64,000 nucleotides of DNA from Pontederia crassipes. Lineage: Eukaryota > Streptophyta > Magnoliopsida > Commelinales > Pontederiaceae. Shown here one piece after another: positions 37,964 to 51,536 of the stretch. Made by a program: the position numbers and the translations under genes. Under the pieces are notes generated by a model. It ran no database searches, was not told where the DNA came from, and saw only the letters and a list, made by a program, of their open reading frames with translations. Each line of letters begins with the position of its first letter. The stretch's first letter is position 1. The DNA lies in contig CM060193.1 in the NCBI GenBank assembly GCA_030549335.1, forward strand, positions 56,449,146 to 56,513,145, read 5' to 3'.

Positions 37964-38984
37964 CGCGGGAGAGGCCGATCCCTCGCGGCCGGGAGAGGGA
38001 GAGAGGAGAGGAGGGAGAGAGAGAGGAGTGGAGGGAGGAGGGAGAGAGAAGAGGGAGGAGGGAAAATATATAAAGGAAAAAAGTGGAAAGAAAGTGGAAA
38101 AAGGGAAAAAAAAGCGGGATAACGAAATTTTAATTATCGACGATTTCGGCCGTCGAAAATATAAATAATAAAAATTTTTATTTTATTTAGTTATATATAA
38201 TATTTATTTTTTATTTTACCGACGGTTTGAACCGTCGGTAATCTTTACCGACGGTCAAAACCGTCGGTAATTGCGACGGTTTGGACCGTCGCTAGTTATA
38301 TTAATAAAATACTCTTATATATGATATTATTATACATTTACCGACGGTTACGACCTTCAGAAATTACGGCGGATTTTGCGACGGATGGATATTCGTCGGA
38401 AATATCGACGTTCCTAACCGTCAAAAAATTAAATAATAATATAATAAATTATATAATTAATTTTTTTATTTCTGACGGTCACAACCGTCAAAAAATCCGT
38501 CAAAAAAATTTAATAATATTATTAAAAATATATAATTTAATTTTTTTATTTCCGACGGTCCTAACCGTCGGAAAAGTTATCGGAAATTGCGACGGATGGA
38601 TATCCGTCGAAAATATCGACGTTCCTAATCGTCGAAAAATTAAATAATAATATAATAAATTTTTTTAATTTTCGACGGTCGTGACCGTCGAAAAATCCGT
38701 CAAAAAAATTTAATAATAATATTAAAAATATATAATTTAATTTTTTTATTTCTGACGGTCGTAACCGTCGGAAAAGTCATCGAAATTATGACGGATGGAT
38801 ATCCGTCGAAAATATCGACGTTCCTAATCGTCGAAAAATTAAATAATAATATAAATTATTTCCGACGGTCATAATCGTCGAAAAATCCGTCAGAAACGGA
38901 ACCGTCGAAAAATTCATCGCAAATAGCGACGGATTTAGAACCGTCAAAAATTATCCGTCAGAAAATCGCGATTTTCTTGTAGTG

Positions 38985-39173
38985 AATGGAGTAACTTAAT
39001 ATCGATGAATTTGCTTTTTTTAAAAAAAACATTTAATCATATTTGTTCACTACCTCTGTTCACGAAGGACACTACTTTTCGTGTGAAGTGTATCAAATTG
39101 CTAGTCTTACTGATAATAGTTATGTTTGACATTTTTAAGTCTTGAGAATTTATAAATATCACTAACCTTCATA

Positions 39174-39215
<42 letters not shown>

Positions 39216-39750
39216 GTATATATATATATATAGTGCAACACTATTTTTTGAAAATCATCTTATAACTAATGAAAAATTCAAAGAAAAGAAATACATTAGA
39301 TTGGTTAACACACTTTTCATATGAATTCTTTTGACACGCTTATTAAAATTTCATCCTTGGTATGCGATTTCGTTAAGCATTATTAAGTGCTCATGTTTAT
39401 TTACATATAAAGAGCAAAACTCGTAAAATTAATGTCAGAGAATACGATACTAATGCAACATATAAAAAGATTACCATATTTCTAAAATAAACATTATATT
39501 TTAATGTAGTCAACTTTTTTAACGGCTAGATATTTTCTCCCCTTTGGGTCTCCACTTAGTTAATCAGCAATGAAACCTGTCTTAATTGCTTGCTTCTCTT
39601 GTTGAGGAAACGTGCACCTTTGTCGCCTTCCTCTTTTTTTTCTCCTTTTTCTTCTCCTTTTGGTGATATCGTCTTCCTCTTTAACACCAACGTTTCTTTC
39701 CCACCACCTTGCCACCTTCTGCGTGCCTGTGCCTCCGCTCCCATTCACAT
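38985..39750. other. Copy A DNA between CACTA II and the DUF761 promoter
   Basis: No gene. Contains a TA/TG microsatellite at about 39175-39233. From about 39240 onward it matches copy B from about 44240, leading into the shared promoter. Confidence 0.6.
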
Positions 39751-39757
39751 ATATATT

Positions 39758-39765
39758 TATATAAA
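39758..39765 (+). promoter_or_regulatory. TATA box of DUF761 gene A
   Basis: TATATAAA followed by CCTCCCTATACGCAGAG, about 140 bases upstream of the start codon. The surrounding block (CTGTGCCTCCGCTCCCATTC to CTCATAC) is conserved in copy B. Confidence 0.6.
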
Positions 39766-39905
39766 CCTCCCTATACGCAGAGTCACAGCTCATACATGTC
39801 CCGTCCTCAACCAAGTACGTACTTGCGAGCATAGCATCGATCCGGAGCTATTCGAAGCCTTAAGTTGTGTCGGTAGCAAGAAGTGAGATTTGAAACACAA
39901 GCGGC

Positions 39906-40445
39906 ATGGAGTTGCACCACCGTTACGTAGCAATAGCATCCAGGAAGCTGTGGAGATCCATGAGGTTTGCGTTCTTCGTGGCGAGGAAAGGCCTCACGTC
40001 GAAGACAAAGCTCATCGTGGAAGCTTACGTTAAGGCCTGCCGCAGGTACACGAACCTGATCGCGCTCCACAAGAGCTCCGGCAGGAGCACGGCGCGGGCG
40101 CTTCCGGCGGGCCATTCCTTTCGCCTGTGGGAATGCGATTATGAGTGCTTCTCCAGGAGTCCTCTACATGCCTATTCGAAGCGCTCCTGTGACAATATTA
40201 AAGACGACGCGAGGATTGATGAGGAGCTCGATCACGAGGTCTCCGGGCCTGCTTCCGGTTCGCCGGCATTCGAGAAGTACTCGCCGGGGTGCGACGTCGG
40301 CGATGAGGACAATTCGGGCGCCGCCGACGAGGACGAGAGGCTTGAGGATGAGATTGATGATCGAGCAGAAGAGTTCATCAGCAGGTTTTACGAGGAGCTG
40401 AGGGCTCAGAGTCACGATTACAACGGGCTGTCGGCATTTCTGTAG
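39906..40445 (+). CDS. DUF761 family protein, copy A
   Basis: Single-exon gene of 179 residues, function unknown. The basic N-terminal helix (SRKLWRSMRFAFFVARKGLT), a KACRRYTNLI segment and the conserved GHSFRLWECD lead into an acidic middle (DVGDEDNSGAADEDERLEDE) and the C-terminal DUF761 motif DDRAEEFISRFYEELRAQ at about residues 148-165. Start chosen at the ATG shared with copy B and with the gene at 12994 (GGCATGGAGTTGCA). TATA box and 3' UTR are shared with the 45 kb paralogue; the 3' UTR carries AATAAAATG at about 40559. The two paralogues differ by several substitutions and in-frame length changes in the middle, with the ends conserved, as expected of a working duplicate pair. Codon usage is GC-rich compared with the surroundings. 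Confidence 0.88.
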   Translation: MELHHRYVAIASRKLWRSMRFAFFVARKGLTSKTKLIVEAYVKACRRYTNLIALHKSSGRSTARALPAGHSFRLWECDYECFSRSPLHAYSKRSCDNIKDDARIDEELDHEVSGPASGSPAFEKYSPGCDVGDEDNSGAADEDERLEDEIDDRAEEFISRFYEELRAQSHDYNGLSAFL

Positions 40446-40741
40446 TACTGCAATCGCGCAGCAAGGGAGTTGTTCTGCTCGAGCAGTACACAAATTGATT
40501 CATCCAATTTTGTCTTAAGAGTTGTTCGAGAATCCTATGTTTGGAATGGAACCAAGCAAATAAAATGTTATAAATGCCTACTTAATTGAAAGCAAGATTA
40601 TTTTGGTTTAGTTCGAAGCAGATCTACGCTGCTGAGCTCGCACGTCGAACCAGATCTATCGTCGTCGAGAGCCTTCCGCCCCCGTCCTTGCTTGAGACAA
40701 GAGCTAGTCAAACTACATCTGCCACCGTCCCTGCTTGTGTC

Positions 40742-42172
<1,431 letters not shown>

Positions 42173-42364
42173 ATATATATATATATAGTATTTGTTCTTA
42201 ATTGCGCGGCTATGAACGAAGGAATTATATTTTCTCTCAACAAAAAAGAGGCGTTGGCTGCCGTTTTGTTCATACATAGACCATTGTCCTCATATGAATG
42301 AAAGCACAGCTGATGAGCTCAAAGAACATTTCTTTATATTTTAGTTTCATGTAATGCGATATAT

Positions 42365-42478
<114 letters not shown>

Positions 42479-42820
42479 AAATATCAATTTTTTTTCCTGA
42501 ACTAAAAATCTAGGTAGATTAATAATACTTTGAATCTTAATTCGATTTAAGATATATCTATTCTCAATTACAAATAACACATTACGTGGTCTTCCTAAAT
42601 TCGCAACATATATATATTTGTGTAGACAATCGATACTTAATTTATGAGGTTTAAATATAGACGATTATTCAGATTCAAAACGCATGCAATTACCGTTAAG
42701 ATCGATTATGTATCGATAAATCAGAGTTATGTGTCTTATAGGTGCACATAATAAATCCCCCCAACGATTGCATGAAAATATATAATTCTATATTAAAAAA
42801 ATAACGAGCATGTGTAGAAC

Positions 42821-43536
42821 CAATATTTTCAGAACCGGACCGGCAATCGGACCGAATTTCTTACCGGGTCACGGTTGGACCGATCCGATCGAATTGATCC
42901 GGATTTTATTAAAATAATATTATTTATAATAATTATAGAGATATAATATAAGTTATATGATGTAGTATATTAATATTGTACTAATAACCTATTAATAATA
43001 TTAAAAATTAATATAACATAATTTTAATTTGATAAAAGTTTTAATAATGATAAATAATAATAATTAACATTTAAATATAAATAAATTATTATTAATTTAA
43101 TTATATCTATTATTTAATGACATAAATGCTATATTAATAAAGTTTATCTTAAATTATTCTTATTTCTTTTTTTCTTTAACACTTTCCTTTTTATTTTCTT
43201 TATTTATGTCTTTTAATAATTTTCTATTTTAATGCTAAGCAATTTCAAATGCTTACCTTTTTTATTTTCATTCCTATTTAATGTTATACCTCTCATATTC
43301 CTTCTTTCCTTACATTTCTTTTATTTCTTTTTTTTTCCTTTTCAACTTTCTTATTTTTGTCATTATTTTAATTCTTTTTTTAAAATTTAAATTAAATCGA
43401 TTCAACCGGTCCGATCCAACCGATTTTCCCCACGCTCAACATTAAAATCGGTTTTGTACTTTGACCGGACCGGATCATCGACCGATTCGCGATTGAATCG
43501 GTTGAATCGGTCGGTCAAATCCGACTTTTAAAACAT
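42821..43536. mobile_element. MULE-like MITE, 716 bp
   Basis: Left end CAATATTTTCAGAACCGGAC; right end on the opposite strand AATGTTTTAAAAGTCGGATT. It is flanked by TGTGTAGAAC at 42811-42820 and 43537-43546, an exact 10 bp duplication. Copy A has the empty site TGTGTATAAC at 28144-28153. The ends are GC-rich with many CGGTC/GACCG pairs, the middle is very AT-rich, and there is no coding capacity. Confidence 0.88.
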
Positions 43537-44980
43537 TGTGTAGAACAAGAGTACTACAGGTCCTCTAGAATATGCATGCCTCTCTCTCTCTCCCTCTCCA
43601 AAGTCCAAACTAACGATATATATTGTTTTCTGATATTAATTAAACGCACTCGATGACATGAAACGTGTCTACAAATTTCAGGTACAAGGACATTATCAAA
43701 CAGCTTTTCTAAAAGGGCATATGCATTATGCAACCCCAAATAAATAAAGCAAACTAAACGGCATCGAAGAACAAATGCTTACTTTATCACAATGCGTTGT
43801 GTACTCGTTTTAATCGACTGCAAGCCATCATGTGAAAAATGCACGTGCTATTAATTTGGGCACCTTAGTTTGCATTGCATTGTTATTTGTTAAGTTTTCA
43901 TTGCTTTCTCGTGTAAAGTTAACGTTAGAGGATACATATAATTCTTTTATCTTTTCAACATCTTTCATTCATTATAACCCAAATGCATAAAAAATGATGT
44001 TGGAACATAATAACTTAATAAAAATGTTTATACAATTTCATTATGAATATATATAATGTCGATGAGTAATTAACGAGTTGGACAAATATAATAAGGATCG
44101 GTGATTTAAATTTTTTTAATATCAAGGACTCATAATTAAGTTATAGTTTAAAGGAAAATATCCAAAAAGATTAAGAATATTGTACGCAAAGTCGTTTGAA
44201 TGCCCAAATCTGAAATCATAGTAAAGGCACTATAAGATGATTTTTCATATGAGTACATTAGATCAGTTAACACACTTTAATTTGATATTAATTCTTTTGA
44301 CACGCTTATTAAAATTTCATCCTTAGTATGCGCGCGATTTCATTAAACATTATTAAGAGCTTATATTTATTTATATATAAAGAGCAAAACTCGTAACATT
44401 AATGTAAATGACTCATATAAAGAGCTCATATATTTATTTATATATTAAGAGCTTATATTTATTTATTCCCTACATGGGATAAAGATTACGTGAAATAAAA
44501 AATGACTCGTATATATAAATTATCGTTGAATCATGATTTGATGGTTCATATATAAGTACCATTAAGATATTTATAAATAAGTGTTTATTTATAAAGTATC
44601 AAATCAATCCAACGGTGATAATTTCTTTTTTCTCTCGTGTAATTTTTATTCCCTTCGTGTAAAAGAATACGATATTAATGCAACATGTATAAAATAATAC
44701 CATATTTCTTTCGAAAAAGAAAAAAAAAGGAAACAACATTATATATTAATGTAGTGACCCTTTTTAACGGCTAGATTTCTCTCCCCTTGGATTTCCACTT
44801 AGTTAATAAGCAATGAAACATTTCTTGCTTGTTGAGGAAATGTGCACTTTTGTCGTCTTCCTACTTTTTTTTGTTTTTGCTTTTTCTTCTCTTTTGGTGA
44901 TATCGTCTTCCTCTTTAACACCAACGTTTCTTTCCCACCACCTTCCACCTTCTGCGTGCCTGTGCCTCCGCTCCCATTCA

Positions 44981-44992
44981 TATATATTTAAA
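44981..44992 (+). promoter_or_regulatory. TATA region of DUF761 gene B
   Basis: TATATATTTAAA followed by CCTCCCTATACGCAGAG, the same arrangement as in copy A, about 140 bases upstream of the start codon. Confidence 0.55.
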
Positions 44993-45132
44993 CCTCCCTA
45001 TACGCAGAGCCACAGCTCATACGTGTTCCGTCCTCAACCAAGTACGTACTTGCGAGCATAGCATCGATCCGGAGCTATTCGAAGCCTTTAGTTGTATCGG
45101 TAGCAAGAAGTGAGATTTGAAACACAAGCGGC

Positions 45133-45651
45133 ATGGAGTTGCAGCAGCCTTACGTAGCGATAACATCCAGGAAGCTGTGGAGATCCATGAGGGTTGCGTT
45201 CTTCGTGGCGAGGAAAGGCCTCACGTCGAAGACAAAGCTCATCGTGGAAGCTTACGTTAAGGCCTGTCGCAGGTACACGAACCTGATCGCGCTCCACAAG
45301 AGCTCCGGCAGGAGCACGGCGCGGGCGCTTCCTGCAGGCCATTCCTTTCGCCTGTGGGAGTGCGATGATGAGTACTTCTCTGTCTGCAGCAGTGCCCCTG
45401 GATGTCCTCTGCATGCCTGTTCGAAGCACTCCTGCACTGACGACGCTAGGATTGATGAGGAGCTCGATCACGAGGTCCCTTCCGGTTCGCCGGGGTGCGA
45501 CGTTGGCGATGAGGACAATTCGGGCGCCGCCGACGAGGACGAGAGGCTTGAGGATGAGATTGATGAACGAGCAGAAGAGTTCATCAGGAGGTTTTACGAG
45601 GAGCTGAGGGCTCAGAGTCACGATTACAGCGAGCTGTCGGCATTTTTGTAG
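45133..45651 (+). CDS. DUF761 family protein, copy B
   Basis: Single-exon gene of 172 residues, paralogous to the one at 39906. It has the same basic N-terminal helix (SRKLWRSMRVAFFVARKGLT), KACRRYTNLI and GHSFRLWECD, a variable middle with several cysteines (SVCSSAPGCPLHACSKHSC), an acidic stretch and the DUF761 motif DERAEEFIRRFYEELRAQ at about residues 141-158. The frame is complete from shared ATG to shared stop. Its 3' UTR is interrupted 37 bases after the stop by an LTR element; the rest of the UTR, together with a second copy of the last 134 coding bases, reappears at 53641. The message would therefore have to end inside the element, so expression may be altered. Confidence 0.85.
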   Translation: MELQQPYVAITSRKLWRSMRVAFFVARKGLTSKTKLIVEAYVKACRRYTNLIALHKSSGRSTARALPAGHSFRLWECDDEYFSVCSSAPGCPLHACSKHSCTDDARIDEELDHEVPSGSPGCDVGDEDNSGAADEDERLEDEIDERAEEFIRRFYEELRAQSHDYSELSAFL

Positions 45652-45688
45652 TACTGCAATCGGGCGGCAAGGGAGTTGTTCTGCTCGA
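45518..45688 (+). repeat. 171 bp duplication flanking the LTR element, left copy
   Basis: Last 134 coding bases of DUF761 gene B plus 37 bases after the stop. Identical by eye to 53641-53811. Confidence 0.93.
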
Positions 45689-47557
45689 CCCCCGCCACGT
45701 GGCGAAGACCAATCTGGAGACGCTACGGCATACTATAATTTGACCATAATATTGACCATATCTCACTCAAAAACTGAGACACGTCAGCGGAAAAATAATA
45801 AAATAAAAGAAGATAACATAATTATGCGGAAGTCTAAAAGTAACTATGTCATTACTAAGAGATAAATTGAGTTCTACATCATGAATTTAAATTGCGGAAG
45901 GTAAATAAAAACTAAATAACACTCTAAAAGCCCTATGGTTCATGTGTTGTCCTATCGCCAGAGCCTCATCACCACACGCCTACTCCACCACGTTACTGAC
46001 CTGGTCCTGTGGAAATCAGACACAGGGGAGGAGGTCCTCCCGTAAGCTTTACAGCCTAGTGGGGAACCACATGATATACAATGCATGACATGAATATAAT
46101 AATCAGCGATAATTAATCAGGCTTAACTTGAGCATGAAAGATAACATATAAGTATCATGAATCATAATAAGGATAAGATCAGCGATATCATGAATCATGA
46201 GGATCAATAGTACATAGTAAACTTGGAATCATGACATACTTGACTTGACTTGAACTTGAACTTGAACTTGAACTTGAACATGCTTGTCGATCTTGGTTAT
46301 TAATTAACAATCAGGGTGACTTTGAGGTGCCTTTAATTCTTGGGGTATGCCCAGCAAACGATACGGCCTTGTGCGGGTCAATGGGTGATCAAACCATGAC
46401 CAAGGGAGCGACCCTTATCTTGATGCACTTGGCTTGGACTGGCAACCCATCATTAATCTTTCATCTGAACTTATTAATCACTTTTATTATCTTTTCATTC
46501 TTTGTATCATGTGATGAAGGAGATATGATCGGTATGAGGTAAATCAAGACAAAGAGTTCATGTTGGAATTATAAAGAAATCAATAATATTCATATAAAAA
46601 TAAAGAGAGATTAATAGGTGAATTTTGTTGGATTTTATGCCCAAAGAATCTCCTTCACTTTACGGCCGTAAAACCCTAATTCTTTGGATTTTACGTCCGA
46701 GAGTCCTTTCATTTTTCAGCCGTAAAAATTAACCTTTATTACGTTACGGCCGTAAAAATTAACTTTGATTACGTTACGGCCGTAAAGGCCCTATTTTCTT
46801 TTCTACTTCGGCCGTAATAATTCAACTCTTATTTCGTTACGGCCATCACCTGTTACGCTCATCCGTTACGGCCTATTTCGTTACGCCCATCCGTTACGGC
46901 CTATCCCGTTACGGCCGAAATCTAACTCTTCGGCCGTAACAACCTATTTCCCTTATCTCTCTCTTCTTTTCTCTCTCTTCTTTTCTCTCTATTCTTTTTA
47001 CGGCCAATCCATCACTTCTTTCTCTCTCCATTTTTTTTTTCGACCGTAAGACAATTGCGGCCAAACAAATTTTCGGCCGTAATTGCGTTATAAAACCGAG
47101 AACAGAATCCCCTCTAAATCTGACATCTTAGCAATCAATAATACAGAAATACAACAAACAGAAATAACTATACATGTAACAATCAACCAATCAAAGAATT
47201 CAAGAAATCAAACAATTAAAAATAATAACTTGAATCATATTCATATTCTTTTCTTTTCATAACTATGAGGGCATGAATTAGGATAATTCAGAGGTCATGC
47301 AAGGTGATTTCGATTCACCCACCTGGACGCGATGGATCCTACACTTGATTCGTTAAAAATCCGTTCGAATCCGCCCTTGTTCCCTCTCGGTTCTCTTGCT
47401 GTTCCTCCTCTCGAATTCTGTCCTTGCGCAGAAATCTTCCTACTTCGGATCGCGTAGGAGGGGAACGAAGGAAAATCGGGAAGGATTCGTGATATTGCTG
47501 GAACCAGAAATTTAATGGTCAATTGATTTTTATCTCCCTCAATTCTCTCGTGAATAC

Positions 47558-47602
<45 letters not shown>

Positions 47603-47785
47603 GATAAGGTTTTTATTTTAATCTAATCTTCTTCTCAAAATTAAATTTGAAGAGATTAGATTTAATTTTTCTTTCCTTTCAAACTTTGAGTGGGATTTGA
47701 TTTTTAATTTCCCATGTGCTTTGCTCGGACACCCATCACGATTTGTTTTCTTTTCTTTTTTTTTATCTTTTTGTTGGTTGTTACA
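45685..47785 (-). repeat. LARD-like element LTR, left copy
   Basis: About 2.1 kb, ending GGTTGTTACA. It contains an array of TTACGGCCGTAA palindromes and half-sites at 46660-47090 and a (TA)n run at 47563-47600. Open frames inside it recur in the partner LTR and are not genes. Confidence 0.9.
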
Positions 47786-47839
47786 TTCTTACCCCCTTAA
47801 AAGAAAATTCGTCCTCGAATTTTGCACTAAGTAGAGGGC

Positions 47840-48025
47840 TTACTGAAAAGATGAGAGAACTTGGCGCATTTCCGACTCGAGTTCCCATGTCGCATCATCG
47901 CCATGAGGGTAACGCCAAGCTACTCTGACCATGGTTACGTCCTTGTTCCTCAGACGTTGCACCTTGTGCTTCACTATGTGCGTTAGATACTCAGTGAAGA
48001 TAAGTCTACAAATTCTTAACGTCAT
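47840..48025 (-). mobile_element. Chromodomain remnant of the LARD-like element
   Basis: The minus-strand frame contains KVQRLRNKDVTMVRVAWRYP followed by DDATWELESEMRQ, matching the C-terminal chromodomain of plant gypsy integrases. It marks the element's ancestry as a chromovirus related to Gypsy I. Confidence 0.7.
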
Positions 48026-51000
48026 GCATCATCATCTCATAGAATTTCTGATGCTCTATTTTTTTTTTCCACATTAACATGCTGGGTACTTGGGACTTAT
48101 TTTCGTATCTCCATGTTTCATGTCATTACTATTTGTTCATCCATATACATCTATGTACTTCCCAAATGGATCGCAACCCAGACTTATAATATTCATCTCA
48201 TACTTCCTATAAAGACTTTATTCCTAAATGGACCACAACCTAAGCTTATTCGTCTAGTATTGTTCTCTTTAGTACTTCATCATTTGGTTTCGACATGTTG
48301 AGTTCCCCCAACATTTCATACGCAGCCTCATGAAGCCTAGTGAGCATCACTTGTGTCTGAGTGTATGTACAATCGAGTTCATTTTTACCAAAATGGTGCT
48401 TCATGGAGAACTCAGAATCTTTCAAACTTCATGTCATATTCATTGTCACATATTAACGTACTACTAAAAGAAAGCATACCTAAGGCTCTTTTGATCGATG
48501 AATACTTCAATCTTTTCTACATAAATATAGGCATAGTTTGAACACAATGTTCGTGAGGGCCTAGAAGTTTGAGGGGTATTCTTAGTCCAATGGCATCGCT
48601 CAATTTATAGTGATCATTCATTGTCAGGAAAAATTATCTTCATTACTTCCTCTTCAGCAACTCGAACTACTGGTACTCACTCCCTAGATCGATCTTGAGA
48701 GCACTTAGCCTTAAATAGATCATCTTTGCATAGTAACAAACACTTATGTCTTGATGGTTATTTTATTTAACAACTTGTTAATAAATCTCTAAATTCATAG
48801 AGTCATTATTCTTCTTTACCAAAAGAGGTGGAACATTTAAAAATGAGACCCTCCGTCTCCTAAACCCCTCATCTTGCGATTATTAGATTTGTCTTTTTAA
48901 TTCATGTGTCATGGAGCATTGGAAATCAAGGTCATTCTTGAAAGGAAGTCGATATGACACTCAATTTCTAACTATAACTTTTAGATCTTTAAATACCGAC
49001 AACTATCTTCTTCTTTTTGATAATGCTTATACATCTTAGAAGGAAGAATCAAATAGGAATCTCATCGTAATCCTCCTAAGAAGTTTTTAGCCGATGTGAA
49101 AAATGGATCTTATCTTCAATCGTCATTAGTGTCACTAGCATTGACTTTATGGTCACTCGATCTTCATCTTAAATCAGATATCTTAAGGGATTAAACAAAG
49201 TATAAAAATGAATAATTGTCAAATGAGACAATTATGTTTGGTATCAATCAAGAGTCTTTTAAATCAATTGAGGACGGATCATTCTTGACATTCTATGTCA
49301 TTGGAATAGGGTTGTTTCTTAATCAATGTCATTTGTTATCCCCCCTTTTTTTTTTCTCGACACATTGTGCCAATGCTTTATTTGATATGATTGTCATGAG
49401 AGTTGCCCTCAATCTTAACTTCTTAGCTTACATTGATTTGTTTCTTGCAATGTCAGGTCATATCATTTCATGGGAGGCCAGTGATTATATATGACCACAA
49501 TAAATCCTTTTCTTGAGTATCTTGAAGCACTCTGAATCAATGTTAAGGTCGAACGATATCTACGCTGAGGGGTCGCTACATAGTATATTCTAATCTAGAA
49601 TTAACAGAATAATTTATGTGCACTACATAACATAAGTCCTTAGTCAAACATCATGAATGCAGGTTGACACATGGAATGAATTCAAACAATAAGACAGAAA
49701 AATAAAACAATCAACAAAACAGAAGACAAGCAATCATTCTTCTTCTTCGTGCATCCTTTCATGGTCCTTTGCATTAACGATATCTTGTAGTACATGGGAG
49801 AGGGTCGGGATAACTTTAAAGTTGGAAAGGAGGACTAATCCCTTTATAATACTTATGATCAAATCATAAGTGGTCCACTTGATCAAGACAAAATCTTAAG
49901 CATTTTTCATCATACTGACGTAGAGGCATCTTAGAGAACATTCTATATATCATCTTATATCTTGCATCTTAGAGGACATTCTATGTATCATCCAATGACT
50001 TAACCCATTATCTAAACATATATATGATTTATTTTCCCTCTTGAACCATCAACCATGATTATATGATTGAATACCCTATACGTTTTGACATTATTATGAA
50101 AACTATAATTATATCAATAATCAAGATAAATCAATTAAAACTTGCATAATCATCCCTCTCGGGTGCATAACTTGTTTTTTTTTTTTTCAGACATCTTGTA
50201 GGGGACTTACAAAATTCCTCATACTTTACCTTAACCCCCCCATACTTTCTAAAGTTTTCCTCACTTGATGTTTTGATCTTTTAATACTTAATGGCTGGAG
50301 GCTCATATCCTCCTCAAGTATATCTCAATTAAGAGACCTTAAATCTTTTTTAAAAATTCTCACATTCATTTTAACCCTTTCATGTCTTACTTGTTCTTAT
50401 ATAATTCTTGTATTAATCATATTAGTCTATTTTGAAAATATATATACATTGCGATGATAGAGAATTCATTCTTTAATAATGGCTATTTAAAAACATACTT
50501 CATATTAATAAAATTTCAAATATACTATATACTAAACTAAGTTAGTTAAATCTAATTATTTATTTATCTTTATATATTTATAAGTATACTATGTTATATG
50601 TACATATGCGTATGAATATGCTAGATTTAAATGTTCGATTAACTTAAATAATTACTTACTTATTGAAAATTTCTCCTAATATTCATTCAAGCTAATGCGA
50701 CTTCTAAACCCTTTAAGCTTCTATATTTGTCCATCCATACCTTATACATGATTCTTGGATAGCTTACTAATTCTTTAAACTCTTGTGTACGGATATTACA
50801 TAACTTGAACATAATTAATAATTTGATTCTTATTTTTCCACATAAAGTAGTCCAACTAAGAATTTTCGTATAACTAGTTTAGTTTTGCTTAGGGCCATTA
50901 TCCACATAAGTCATCACCATAAATCATAACTTATGCATGCTTGGTTTTACCTCTACTATTTGAAATCATCTCACACCTACGTGTTGTGTGAGTCGAATCC

Positions 51001-51536
51001 TTTAATTACTCTTATAATTCCTTCATTTCTTCCTTAAATCTACATCTCTTTGCAACTGATATGCTTATTCATTTTCCTCTTCATACTGCTGCAGTCAGTA
51101 GAAGAGGTCCGTGAATAGAGCAATCATGAAAGAGATGAAAAACATGGATTATAAGAAACATAATCGTTTCTTATATTTTATTCTTTAAATATCTGTAAGA
51201 CTTTTTTTTTTCCACGTAGGTATATTTATTCACATGCATGTTGTTTATTCTTTTCCAATTTGTTCGTAACTTTTATGATCCTTTTTGTTTAATCACTAAT
51301 CACATTTAAGTTGATTCCTACCATACAGAGTGACCTTCCTAGGAATCAACCACTCATGTGAAATACATATCAATACATCAATAAAGAATAACTTAATGCA
51401 AGAAAATCTTACTTGTACTTTACGGTGGAGGGTGTGGCGACTGCTCGGCGATAGCACATGAACCTTTTTCCATACTAGACTATTCAATACACTAGGACGT
51501 CAAGAGAGTCCTAACTTTAGGCTCTGATACCATAAA

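Larger units (their letters stand above)
31120..38984. mobile_element. CACTA II: non-autonomous CACTA element interrupted by Gypsy II
   Basis: Ends CACTACTAGAAAAATGCG on the left and CGCGATTTTCTTGTAGTG on the right, flanked by AAT on both sides (31117-31119 and 38985-38987). Without the nested gypsy element it is about 1.95 kb. It has the same architecture as CACTA I: palindrome-rich left arm (31140-31580), GC-rich GGATCC array (31610-31920), purine-rich tract (37985-38080) and AT-rich right arm with about 210-base repeats (38210-38960). No transposase is encoded. The left terminus is the textbook CACTACTAGAAAA form while the right is CACTACAAGAAAA, so the two ends differ by one base near the tip. 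Confidence 0.92.

Noticed and set aside
45518-45688. Reading the 171 bp repeat as an ordinary integrase target duplication
   Set aside because: Ty3/gypsy integration gives about 5 bp (as seen for Gypsy I); 171 bp needs repair-based or recombination-based explanations.
46327-46542. 71-codon frame repeated at 52193-52408, and 89-codon minus frames at 47295 and 53163
   Set aside because: Identical or near-identical pairs inside the two LTRs of the LARD-like element, not host genes.
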